Positions 31,829 through 42,175 of a stretch of DNA of 64,000 nt are shown piece by piece (within the stretch, counting starts at the first letter, position 1; each line of letters begins with the position of its first letter). Source of the DNA: Actinokineospora pegani (GTDB taxonomy: Bacteria; Actinomycetota; Actinomycetes; Mycobacteriales; Pseudonocardiaceae). The notes below the pieces were generated by a model. That model had not been told where the DNA came from, made no database searches, and worked only from the letters and a program-made list of their open reading frames with translations. Made by a program: the position numbers and the translations under genes. Location of the stretch: assembly GCF_009745975.1 (NCBI RefSeq), contig NZ_WHOL01000065.1, positions 85,705 through 149,704 of the forward strand. Reading direction: 5' to 3'.

Positions 31829-31918
31829 CTAGATACCGGCGTCATCCGACCATGCGAGGCCGCCGACCGGGCGAAAACCGGCGTGTCGAACCACACGCAC
31901 GGGTGTGTCAGCCTGCTG

Positions 31919-31935
31919 TTCGCGCTCAGCGGAAA
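31919..31935 (+). promoter_or_regulatory. Possible ClgR-type inverted repeat upstream of clpC
   Basis: TTCGCGCT-C-AGCGGAAA forms an imperfect inverted repeat about 200 bases before clpC. It shares CGC-N5-GCG with ClgR sites known upstream of actinobacterial clp genes but departs from the inner consensus at two positions. Tentative. Confidence 0.3.
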
Positions 31936-32033
31936 GGGGGGCGCTTGCGGAATCCCTCCCGGTCATCGCACGTTGGAGGGGACGAAGGGATCACCGGGCA
32001 ACGGCGTCACGGGGGTTCGGCCGCGAGTGGCAC

Positions 32034-32061
32034 TGAACACCGCGGTCGGGCCTACTACAGT
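32034..32061 (+). promoter_or_regulatory. Candidate clpC promoter
   Basis: TGAACA (32034-32039) and TACAGT (32056-32061) are 16 bases apart and about 70 bases before the clpC ATG. Plausible sigma-A type hexamers; not tested. Confidence 0.4.
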
Positions 32062-32132
32062 GGTCCCACGGTGCTGAATCCGTGCCGAGGGGTGCGGAGA
32101 AGGGCCGCCGGCGCAGCAGTCAGGGAGTGCGA

Positions 32133-34694
<2,562 letters not shown>

Positions 34695-34706
34695 GACTGA
34701 TCGGAT

Positions 34707-34742
34707 CAAGGGCGGTCTTCCCTCCGGGGGAGGCCGCCCTTG
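34707..34742 (+). terminator. Terminator of clpC
   Basis: CAAGGGCGG...CCGCCCTTG with an inner TTCCC...GGGA stem forms a long hairpin (34707-34742) starting 13 bases after the clpC stop. Confidence 0.85.
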
Positions 34743-34858
34743 TGGCTTTGTGGGGTGGTTCTGCCCTTGAAGCAGCGCGCCCGCCCACCCCAGCGAGCGA
34801 ACGCCCGCAGACCCCCGGCTTCTCACGGGCCAGCGCTCGCACTCAGTACCCTGGACCC

Positions 34859-35170
34859 ATGGCCGTTGTGAAGATCAATGCGATCGAGGTTCCCGAGGGC
34901 GCTGGCCCCGAGCTGGAGAAGCGCTTCGCCGCTCGTCTCGGGGCGGTGGACAACGAGCCCGGGTTCCTCGGCTTCGAGCTGCTGCGCCCGGTCGCTGGTG
35001 AGACGCGGTACTTCGTGTTGACCCGGTGGGAGAGCGACGAGCACTTCAAGGCGTGGATGTCCGGCTCGGCCAAGGAGGCGCACGCGGGGGAGCGGGCCAA
35101 GCCGGTCGGCACCGGGTCCTCGGTGCTGGAGTTCGAGGTGGTCCAGAGCTCGTCGCCGACCAAGGGCTGA
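34859..35170 (+). CDS. mhuD: Heme-degrading monooxygenase, MhuD type
   Basis: 103 residues from the ATG at 34859. Ferredoxin-like dimeric (ABM-domain) protein that opens the heme ring and frees iron; the mycobacterial enzyme makes mycobilin. The catalytic residues known from MhuD (Asn7, Trp66 and His75) are all at the same numbered positions here, and the start MAVVKINAIEVPEGAGPELE is nearly that of Rv3592. It lies 3 kb from an iron-box-controlled FhuF-like gene, but no iron box was seen at its own promoter. Its UGA stop is in frame with the following sirtuin gene (see findings). Confidence 0.93.
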   Translation: MAVVKINAIEVPEGAGPELEKRFAARLGAVDNEPGFLGFELLRPVAGETRYFVLTRWESDEHFKAWMSGSAKEAHAGERAKPVGTGSSVLEFEVVQSSSPTKG

Positions 35171-35224
35171 GCCATCAGCGATCCCATCGGCGCGGCCGCT
35201 GACCTGGTCAGGGCCGCGCGGGCG

Positions 35225-35968
35225 GTGCTCGTCTGCGCCGGGGCGGGGATGGGGGTCGACTCCGGCCTGCCCGACTTCCGGGGGACCGAGGGCTTCTGGC
35301 GCGCCTACCCGCCGTACCAGCGGTTGGGGTTGGCGTTCGAGGAGCTCGCGGACCCGGTGCACTTCGCCGACGACCCCGAGCTGGCCTGGGGCTTCTACGG
35401 GCACCGCCTCCACCTCTACCGCGACACCGTTCCGCACGCGGGCTTCGACATCCTGGCCGGGTGGGGTGCGCGGGTCTTCACCTCCAACGTCGACGGGCAG
35501 TTCCAGAAGGCGGGGTTCGAGCACGTCGCGGAGGTGCACGGGTCGATCCACCACCTGCAGTGCTCCCTGCCCTGCAGGAGCGACGTCTGGTCCGCCCACG
35601 ACGTCGGCGTTCCGATCGACCCGGAGACGATGCGCGCGACCGGGCCCCTCCCCACCTGCCCCACCTGCGGCAGCCTCGCCCGGCCCAACATCCTGATGTT
35701 CGGTGACGCCGATTGGGTTCCGGACCGCAGCCAGGCGGGGTTGGACGCTCTCTCCGACTGGCGCCGCGCGCAGCGGGACCTGGTGGTCATCGAGATCGGC
35801 GCAGGCCAAGCCGTTCCCACGGTTCGCCGCTATGCCGAGCTCTCCAGTGCCGCGACCGGTGCGCTGATCCGCATCAACCCCCGGGAGCCCGGGATTCGCC
35901 ACGGTCGAGGGGTGTCTCTCCCCCTCAACGCCGCAGAAGCCCTCCAGCAGATCCAGGACCGTCTCTGA
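35225..35968 (+). CDS. Sir2-family NAD-dependent protein deacylase (start uncertain)
   Basis: 247 residues from the GTG at 35225, the first standard start after the in-frame mhuD stop. NAD-binding motif GAGMGVDSGLPDFRG, TSNVDGQFQKAGF, catalytic His in EVHGS, zinc cysteines in LQCSLPC and CPTCGS. Deacylates lysines with NAD. The GTG lies inside the first beta strand (VLVCAGAG), leaving no N-terminal helix. The 18 upstream codons (35171-35224) read ISDPIGAAADLVRAARA, which looks like that helix, but contain no ATG, GTG or TTG; an ATC at 35174 has AAGGG in front. The start may therefore be non-standard. Confidence 0.82.
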   Translation: MLVCAGAGMGVDSGLPDFRGTEGFWRAYPPYQRLGLAFEELADPVHFADDPELAWGFYGHRLHLYRDTVPHAGFDILAGWGARVFTSNVDGQFQKAGFEHVAEVHGSIHHLQCSLPCRSDVWSAHDVGVPIDPETMRATGPLPTCPTCGSLARPNILMFGDADWVPDRSQAGLDALSDWRRAQRDLVVIEIGAGQAVPTVRRYAELSSAATGALIRINPREPGIRHGRGVSLPLNAAEALQQIQDRL

Positions 35969-35972
35969 AGCA

Positions 35973-36983
35973 CTACCGGGGAAGCACCAGTTCGGTCAGC
36001 ACAGCGTTGTGATCGGTGCCGGGCACGTCGTACACCGCTGTCATCTGGGCCCCGACCCGCCGGTCGTACAGCACGTGGTCGATGGTGATTGGCGGCACCC
36101 AGTTCTCCTGCCACGTCGGCCGCAGGGCCTCCCCGGTCGACTCCGCCGCGTCCGAGTACCCCCGGTCGAGCAGCCGGTTGAACGCCCCGTGGTCGAGGGT
36201 CGCGTTGAAGTCGCCCGCCAGCACCCGGGGGCGTCCGCGGGAGTCCGGGTTCGGCATCGCGTTGAGCTCCCGCTCCCACTGGACCCGGTTCTCCTCTGCC
36301 CCCACCGGCGGCATCACGTGCACCGACAGCACCTCGAGGTCGTGCCGACCGGACAGGTCGAGAACGGCCGCGGGCATCTCGAACGAGGTCGGGTGCTGGT
36401 TCAGCACGATCTGGCGCAGCGGGACCTTGGCCAGGATGCCGCCGCCCGCGCCGCCCGGCTTGGGGCGCAGGACGCGGTGGGGCAGCAGGTCGGCCAAGCC
36501 CTCCTGGTCCAGGGCGGTCACCGCCGCCGGGGTCAGCTCCTGCAGGACCAGCACGTCGGCCTGGGCGTCGCGGACCAGGCGGACGACGGTGGCCGGGTCG
36601 GCGAAGCCCAGGCGGAGGTTGACCGACATCAGCCGCACGTGCTGACCGTCGGGGAGGGGGCCGCCGTCGGCGAGGACGCGTGGGGTGATGACGACGCCCA
36701 GCGACGCCGACAGCACCAGGGCGACCATGGCCAGCCAGCGCCTGCCGACGAGCAGCGCGAAGATCACCCACACGACGCCCGCCGCGCCCGCGTACGGGGT
36801 CAGCGCCAGCGCGGCGACGGTAAAGCGGTTGCCATCGATGCCGACGAGCCGCAACGCTGCCAGCACGCCCAAGCCCAGCACCGGCACCAGGACCAGCACC
36901 GTGACCCACCGCCTGCGCCGCCGCCTGGGCGGGGGCTCGTCGAGCAGGTGCTCGCCCGCGGTGGGGGACTGTCGCAGCGCCAT
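35973..36983 (-). CDS. Endonuclease/exonuclease/phosphatase-family membrane protein
   Basis: 336 residues from the ATG at 36983; an ATG at 36995 is an alternative. Three hydrophobic helices (about 26-45, 57-75, 82-100) precede an exo-endo-phos domain: MSVNLRLGFADP, LQELTPAAV with the metal-binding Glu, HVMPPVG, LAGDFNATLDH and the final TDHNAVLTEL with Asp-His. The domain should face outside the cell, as in actinobacterial proteins annotated as endonuclease/phosphatase. Substrate (DNA, sugar phosphate or lipid) unknown. Convergent with the sirtuin gene. Confidence 0.82.
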   Translation of the reverse strand: MALRQSPTAGEHLLDEPPPRRRRRRWVTVLVLVPVLGLGVLAALRLVGIDGNRFTVAALALTPYAGAAGVVWVIFALLVGRRWLAMVALVLSASLGVVITPRVLADGGPLPDGQHVRLMSVNLRLGFADPATVVRLVRDAQADVLVLQELTPAAVTALDQEGLADLLPHRVLRPKPGGAGGGILAKVPLRQIVLNQHPTSFEMPAAVLDLSGRHDLEVLSVHVMPPVGAEENRVQWERELNAMPNPDSRGRPRVLAGDFNATLDHGAFNRLLDRGYSDAAESTGEALRPTWQENWVPPITIDHVLYDRRVGAQMTAVYDVPGTDHNAVLTELVLPR

Positions 36984-37081
36984 GGCACCCAGCATGCCCG
37001 AAGCCGGCGCGGTGACAGCGCCCTGTGCCCGGTGTGACAGCGCCCGGGTGCAGGCTGGGCGCACGAGAGAAGGGGGACGCC

Positions 37082-38053
37082 ATGTCCGAGCTGGCCATCG
37101 AGGCCGAGGGGTTGGTGAAGCGGTTCGGCGAGACGGTCGCCCTCGACGGGGTCGACCTGGCCGTGCCGAGGGGGAAGGTGCTCGGCGTGCTGGGCCCGAA
37201 CGGGGCGGGCAAGACCACCGCCGTGCGGGTGCTGGCGACGCTGCTGCGCGCCGACGAGGGCCGGGCCGTGGTCGGCGGGTTCGACGTGGTCGAGCAGGCC
37301 ACGGCGGTGCGCGGGCTGGTCGGGCTCACCGGCCAGTACGCCTCCGTCGACGAGGACCTGTCCGGCGCCGAGAACCTGGTGCTCATCGGCAAGCTGCTCG
37401 GCCTGTCCAAGGCCGAGGCCAAGGCCCGCGCCGCCGAGCTGCTCGAGCGGTTCGAGCTGACCGAGGCCGCCACCCGGTCGGTCAAGACCTACTCCGGGGG
37501 CATGCGCCGCCGGGCCGACCTGGCCGCCAGCCTGGTCGGGCGGCCCGAGGTGCTCTACCTCGACGAGCCGACCACCGGCCTGGACCCGCACAGCCGCAAC
37601 GAGGTGTGGGCGACGGTCCGCGGCCTGGTCGACGAGGGGGTGACGGTGCTGCTGACCACGCAGTACCTGGAGGAGGCCGACCAGTTGGCCGACCTGATCA
37701 CCGTCATCGACCACGGCAAGGTCATCGCCAACGGCACCCCGAACGACCTCAAGCGCCGCACCGGCAGCCAGACCCTGCAGGTCCGCCCGTCGCTGGCCGC
37801 CGACCTCGCGGCGGTCGCGGAGATCCTGCGCCAGCTCACCGGGGTGGAGCCGATCACCAACACGGAGTCCGGCCTGCTCAGCACGCCCGTGGACAACCCC
37901 GTCCTGCTGTCCACGGTCGTCCGCCGCCTCGACGAGGCGGGCATCACCGCCGACGAGCTGGCGCTGCGCCTGCCCAGCCTCGACGAGGTGTTCCTCACCC
38001 TCACCGGCAAGACCGCCAAGGTCGACAAGGTCACAGAAGGGAGCCCCGCGTGA
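37082..38053 (+). CDS. ABC transporter ATP-binding protein, DrrA family
   Basis: 323 residues from the ATG at 37082 with AGAGAAGGGGGA upstream. Walker A GPNGAGKT (about 39-46), Q-loop GQYASVDEDLSG, signature YSGGMRRRADLA, Walker B VLYLDEPTTGLD, and the DrrA-type C-terminal domain ending in LPSLDEVFLTLTG. Powers export of drugs or natural products (daunorubicin resistance DrrA is the type member). Overlaps the permease gene by four bases. The exporter pair faces the large SARP regulator across a shared terminator. Confidence 0.92.
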   Translation: MSELAIEAEGLVKRFGETVALDGVDLAVPRGKVLGVLGPNGAGKTTAVRVLATLLRADEGRAVVGGFDVVEQATAVRGLVGLTGQYASVDEDLSGAENLVLIGKLLGLSKAEAKARAAELLERFELTEAATRSVKTYSGGMRRRADLAASLVGRPEVLYLDEPTTGLDPHSRNEVWATVRGLVDEGVTVLLTTQYLEEADQLADLITVIDHGKVIANGTPNDLKRRTGSQTLQVRPSLAADLAAVAEILRQLTGVEPITNTESGLLSTPVDNPVLLSTVVRRLDEAGITADELALRLPSLDEVFLTLTGKTAKVDKVTEGSPA

Positions 38054-38841
38054 CCGCCCCCGCCGCGCACACCATCGGCCCGGTCCAGGCCGTGCGCCAC
38101 GGCCTGGTCCTCGCGGGCCGCTCCATCACCAAGATCCGCAAGACCCCGGCGTCGCTGCTGGACGTCACCCTGCAGCCGATCATGTTCCTGCTGCTGTTCG
38201 TCTACCTGTTCGGCGGCGCGATCGCGGGCAGCTCCGACGAGTACCTGCAGATGCTGCTGCCCGGCCTGATGGTGCAGAACATCGCCTTCGCCAGCCTGGG
38301 CACCGGCATGGCGCTGAGCACCGACATCTCCAAGGGCGTGTTCGACCGCTTCCGCGCCATGCCCATCGCCCGGTCCGCCCCGCTGGTCGGCGCGGTGCTC
38401 GGTGACGTGGTCCGGTTCGTGGTCACGTTGGCCGTGCTGATCACCTTCGCGGTCGTCCTGGGCTTCCGCGTGCAGACGGACCCGGTCCGGTTCCTCATCG
38501 CCGTCGCGCTGATGATCCTGTTCGGGCTCTGCCTGTGCTGGGTGTCGGTCTTCGTCGGCATGCTGGTGAAGAGCCCGCAGGCCGTGCCGGGCACGCTGAC
38601 CGCGTTCATCCTCCCGCTCACCTTCGGCAGCAACGTCTTCGTGCCCGCCGACACCCTGCCCGGCTGGCTGCGGGTGTGGGTGGACGTCAACCCGGTCACC
38701 CACCTGACGACCGCCGCCCGGGGACTGCTGCTGGGCGGCGAGTGGGCGGGCAACGCGGCCATCGCGTTCGTGTGGGGGCTGGGCATCGTCGCGGTGTTCT
38801 TCCCGCTGGCGCTGCGCGCCTACCGCCGCCGCGTCGGCTGA
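38050..38841 (+). CDS. ABC-2 type permease, DrrB family
   Basis: 263 residues, GTG start overlapping the ATPase gene. Six transmembrane helices of the ABC-2 type. DrrB-like phrases: TPASLLDVTLQPIMFLLLF, LMVQNIAFASLGTGMALSTD, KGVFDRFRAMPIARSA and FGSNVFVPADTLPGWLR. Forms a homodimeric permease with two DrrA-like ATPases. Substrate not deducible; resistance or export of a secreted metabolite is the usual role. Confidence 0.9.
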   Translation: MTAPAAHTIGPVQAVRHGLVLAGRSITKIRKTPASLLDVTLQPIMFLLLFVYLFGGAIAGSSDEYLQMLLPGLMVQNIAFASLGTGMALSTDISKGVFDRFRAMPIARSAPLVGAVLGDVVRFVVTLAVLITFAVVLGFRVQTDPVRFLIAVALMILFGLCLCWVSVFVGMLVKSPQAVPGTLTAFILPLTFGSNVFVPADTLPGWLRVWVDVNPVTHLTTAARGLLLGGEWAGNAAIAFVWGLGIVAVFFPLALRAYRRRVG

Positions 38842-38850
38842 CCCGACCGA

Positions 38851-38891
38851 GGCCGACCACCGCGCCGCTCAGGTGCGGTGGTCGGCCTTTT
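38851..38891. terminator. Strong bidirectional terminator between the ABC exporter and the SARP gene
   Basis: GGCCGACCACCGC (38851-38863) and GCGGTGGTCGGCC (38875-38887) form a perfect 13-bp stem followed by TTTT. It ends the exporter operon on the plus strand. The stop codon of the converging SARP gene lies in its loop, so one hairpin serves both transcripts. Confidence 0.88.
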
Positions 38892-41800
38892 CGGCCACAG
38901 TGGACAGTACTTTGAGGAGTTCCGTGAGCGCTTCGGCGCGGGGCAGCTCGCTGGCGGCCGTGTAGACCTCGTGGCGCCGCTCCTGGCCCAGCGCGGCGTC
39001 CAGCTCCGCGGTGAGCGCGGACAGCTCGGGGTTGCCCAGGTCAGGGGCGCCGCGGGTGGCCGTGGTCAGGCCGAGCAGGCGGGCGGCGGTCTCGGGGTCG
39101 CCCTCGGCCCGGCACAGCACGGCGACCGCCTCGGCCACGCCGCTGAGGATGGGCGTGTCGGTAACGGGCACCTGGTCGCCGGTGGCCTCGGTCAGCCAGC
39201 GTCGGGCCCGGGGGAAGTCCTCGGCGGCGGTGGCGATCTGGATGCCGACGGTGGCGAACATGACGCGGAGCTGCGCGGCGCGGTCGCCGAGCTGGGCCAG
39301 GTGCGGCAGGCCGGTGGCGAACTCGGCCTCGGCGCCCGCCAGGTCGCCGCGCAGCCGCAGCACCGTGGCCAGCCAGGCGCGCACCAGCAGCGACAGGTCG
39401 TCCGCGCCCCGGTCGGCGACCAGGACGAGAGCCTCGCGGAGCTGCTGCTCGCCGCCCGCCAGGTCGCCCGCCCTGGCGCGCTGCACGCCCATCCTGGCGA
39501 TCACGCCGGGCAGCTCGTCGGCCGCGCCCAGCTCGCTGGCCAGGCGCACGGCCTCCTCGGTCGCGGCGATGGACGCGGCGTGGTCGCCGAGCAGGGACCG
39601 GCGCTCGGCGACCTGGCCGACGGCCATCGCCTGCCCCCACCGGTCGCCCAGGTCGCGGAAGCGGGCCAGCGCGCCGGTGGCGGCGGCCTCCGCGCCGAGC
39701 AGGTCGCCCGCGTTCTCCAGCAGGAACGCCCGGCTCAACTCGGCCATCCCGCGCGCCCACGGGTCCGGGTGCGCCTCGGCCCGGCCCACCGCGGTCCACG
39801 CGCCCGCCACGTCGCCGGTGAAGGCGGCCAGCATCGGCTCCATCACGGCCAGCAGCGGGTAGCCGCTCATCGCGTCGACGGCGGCCAGCTCGGCGCGCAG
39901 CGCGATCGTGACCGCGCGGTCGGGGAGGCCGTGGCTGTCGTTGAACAGGGACAGCGCGCGCAGGGTCACCCTGGCCGCGTCGGGCATGTCGCCGGGCATG
40001 GCCGCGACGGCGGAGATCAGGTTCGTGGCCTCGCGGTGGTGGCCGCCGATCATCCAGTACCACATGGCGCCCAGGGCCAGCGCCGCCGCGGCCTCGGTGT
40101 CGCCCGCGCCGACGGCCGCGCGCAGGGCGCCGAGCACGTTGCCGTGGTCGGCCTCGATGCGGCGCAGCCAGTGCACCTGCTCGTGCCCGCGCAGGTGCGG
40201 CTCGGCGGCTCGCAGCAGCGTCAACACGCACCGGCCGAACGCGACCCGCACGCTCTCGGCCTCGCCCGACTCGCCCAGCCGCTCGGCCGCGTACGCGCGG
40301 ACGGTCTCCAACATCCGGTAGCGCACCTCGGCGCCCGGCTGCCCGGGCACGACCTGCACGAAGGACTTCTCCACCAGCGACGCCAGCACGTAGACCACGT
40401 CTTCGGCGGGCAGGCCCGCGCCCGTCCCGACGGCGACGACCGACGACTCGGCGGCGGGCGCCGGGAACACCGACAGCCGGGCGGCCAGCCGCCGCTCCCG
40501 CTCGTCGAGCAGGTCCCAGCTCCACTCGACCACCGCGTGCAGCGTGCGGTGCCGGGGCATGGCGGTGCGGTTGCCGCCGGTCAGCAGCCGGAACCGGTCG
40601 TCGAGCCGGTCGGCGACCTGGCGGACGGTCATCGACCGCAGCCGCGCCGCGGCCAGCTCCACCGCCAGCGGCAGCCCGTCGAGCCCGCGGCACACCTCGG
40701 CCACCTCGTCGACGTGCTCGGCGGTGCTGAACCCGGGGGCCGCGGCCTCGGCCCGGTCGGCGAACAGCCGCACGGCGTCAGCGGCCAGCACCGCCTCGAC
40801 CGGCGCGCCCTCGGCGGGCACGGCCAGCGGCCCGACCCCGAGCACCACCTCACCGGTGATCGCCAGCGGCTCGCGGCTGGTGGCCAGCACGGTCAGCCCC
40901 GGGCAGCGGGCCAGCAGCGCGTCGGCCAGCTCGGCCGCGGCGGCCACCACGTGCTCGCAGTTGTCCAGCACCAGCACCCCGCGCTGCCCGGCCAACACCT
41001 CGGCGACCCGGTCGAGCACCGGCGACGGCGGCTGCGGCGCGCCCGTCGGCGCCTCGATCAACCGGGTGTCGCGCCCGCCCAGCGCGCCGAGCACCGCGCC
41101 CGGCACGTCCTCGTCCGAGCGCACCCTGGCCAGCTCGACCAGCCAGCTCCGCCCGCTGCCCACCGTGGCCTCGGCGGCCAGCCGGGTCTTGCCCGCGCCG
41201 CCCGGTCCGACCAGGGTCACCAGGCGCGCGGTCGTGAGCAGCCGGGTGACCTCGGCCAACTCGGCGTCGCGGCCGACGAAGCTGGTCAACGCCGCGGGGC
41301 GGCCGGTCGGCGGGGGCGCGGGCCGTTCACCGCGCAGCACGGCCAGGTGCTGCTCGCGCAGGGCCTGCCCAGGCTCCACCCCCAGCTCGTCGTCGAGCGC
41401 CCGGCGGACCCGCTCGAACTCGGCCAGCGCCTCGGCCTGCCTGCCCGCCGCGCTCAGCGCCCGCATCAGCAACCCGGCGGCGCGCTCCCGCAGCGGGTGG
41501 GCGGTGACCAGCTCGCGCAGCCGCGCCACCGCCTCCACGTGCCCGCCCAACTCCACCTCGGCGGCCAACTGGTCCTCGACCGCCGCCACCCGCAGCTCCG
41601 TCAGCCGCGACACCACCGGCCCGGCGAACGGCGCGTCGTCCAACCCGGCCAACACCGGCCCCCGCCACAACGCCAACGCCGCCCGCAACACCTCAGCCCC
41701 CTGCGCCACCCGCCCCGCCCGCAGCGCCTCCCGCCCACTCACCACCAACCCCTCGAACCGGTGCGCGTCCACGTCGTCGGGCCCGATGACCAACCGGTAC

Positions 41801-42063
41801 CCAGCCGAACCCGACTCCACCAGCCCCGCGGACTCCACCCGCAACGCGCGCCGCAACCGCGACACCACCGACTGCAACGCGTTGCTCGCGTCGACGGGCG
41901 GACGATCTCCCCACAGCGCGTCGATGAGCGCCCCCGCGCCAACGAACCTCCCGGCGTCCAGGGCCAGCCGGGTCAGCAGCACCCGCAGCCGGGTTCCGCT
42001 CAGCTCCAGCTCCGCCCCGTCCGCGCCGGTGAGGCGCAGCGGTCCCAGGATCGCGACCTGCAC
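38869..42063 (-). CDS. AfsR/SARP-family transcriptional regulator with ATPase and TPR domains
   Basis: 1064 residues from a GTG at 42063. Order of domains: OmpR-type winged helix (1-95; QVAILGPLRL, SNALQSVVSRLRRAL), bacterial transcriptional activation domain (about 100-245; ELRVAAVEDQLAAEVELG), NB-ARC/STAND ATPase (about 260-560) with P-loop GPGGAGKTRLA and Walker B VLVLDNCEH, then a TPR-rich C-terminus. AfsR-like proteins activate secondary metabolism genes. It converges on the DrrAB-type exporter genes and is far from any biosynthetic cluster in this window, so its targets are unknown. Confidence 0.92.
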   Translation of the reverse strand: MQVAILGPLRLTGADGAELELSGTRLRVLLTRLALDAGRFVGAGALIDALWGDRPPVDASNALQSVVSRLRRALRVESAGLVESGSAGYRLVIGPDDVDAHRFEGLVVSGREALRAGRVAQGAEVLRAALALWRGPVLAGLDDAPFAGPVVSRLTELRVAAVEDQLAAEVELGGHVEAVARLRELVTAHPLRERAAGLLMRALSAAGRQAEALAEFERVRRALDDELGVEPGQALREQHLAVLRGERPAPPPTGRPAALTSFVGRDAELAEVTRLLTTARLVTLVGPGGAGKTRLAAEATVGSGRSWLVELARVRSDEDVPGAVLGALGGRDTRLIEAPTGAPQPPSPVLDRVAEVLAGQRGVLVLDNCEHVVAAAAELADALLARCPGLTVLATSREPLAITGEVVLGVGPLAVPAEGAPVEAVLAADAVRLFADRAEAAAPGFSTAEHVDEVAEVCRGLDGLPLAVELAAARLRSMTVRQVADRLDDRFRLLTGGNRTAMPRHRTLHAVVEWSWDLLDERERRLAARLSVFPAPAAESSVVAVGTGAGLPAEDVVYVLASLVEKSFVQVVPGQPGAEVRYRMLETVRAYAAERLGESGEAESVRVAFGRCVLTLLRAAEPHLRGHEQVHWLRRIEADHGNVLGALRAAVGAGDTEAAAALALGAMWYWMIGGHHREATNLISAVAAMPGDMPDAARVTLRALSLFNDSHGLPDRAVTIALRAELAAVDAMSGYPLLAVMEPMLAAFTGDVAGAWTAVGRAEAHPDPWARGMAELSRAFLLENAGDLLGAEAAATGALARFRDLGDRWGQAMAVGQVAERRSLLGDHAASIAATEEAVRLASELGAADELPGVIARMGVQRARAGDLAGGEQQLREALVLVADRGADDLSLLVRAWLATVLRLRGDLAGAEAEFATGLPHLAQLGDRAAQLRVMFATVGIQIATAAEDFPRARRWLTEATGDQVPVTDTPILSGVAEAVAVLCRAEGDPETAARLLGLTTATRGAPDLGNPELSALTAELDAALGQERRHEVYTAASELPRAEALTELLKVLSTVAEKADHRT

Positions 42064-42175
42064 GGTGCCAGCTTCGCAGGTCCGGGAGGGGGAGCTGTGG
42101 ATAACCCCGCTTCGTGGCCGCTCCCCCGGACGAACGCATCCACCTCAACGAGCCCGTCGGCGGTTGATGGGTGGG

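Larger units (their letters stand above)
31778..32132. other. 355-bp gap between the FhuF-like gene and clpC: no gene seen
   Basis: Divergent regulatory region. It contains an iron box near the FhuF-like start, an imperfect inverted repeat resembling a ClgR site at 31919-31935, and a candidate clpC promoter at 32034-32061. No convincing coding frame or structured RNA was found. Confidence 0.6.
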
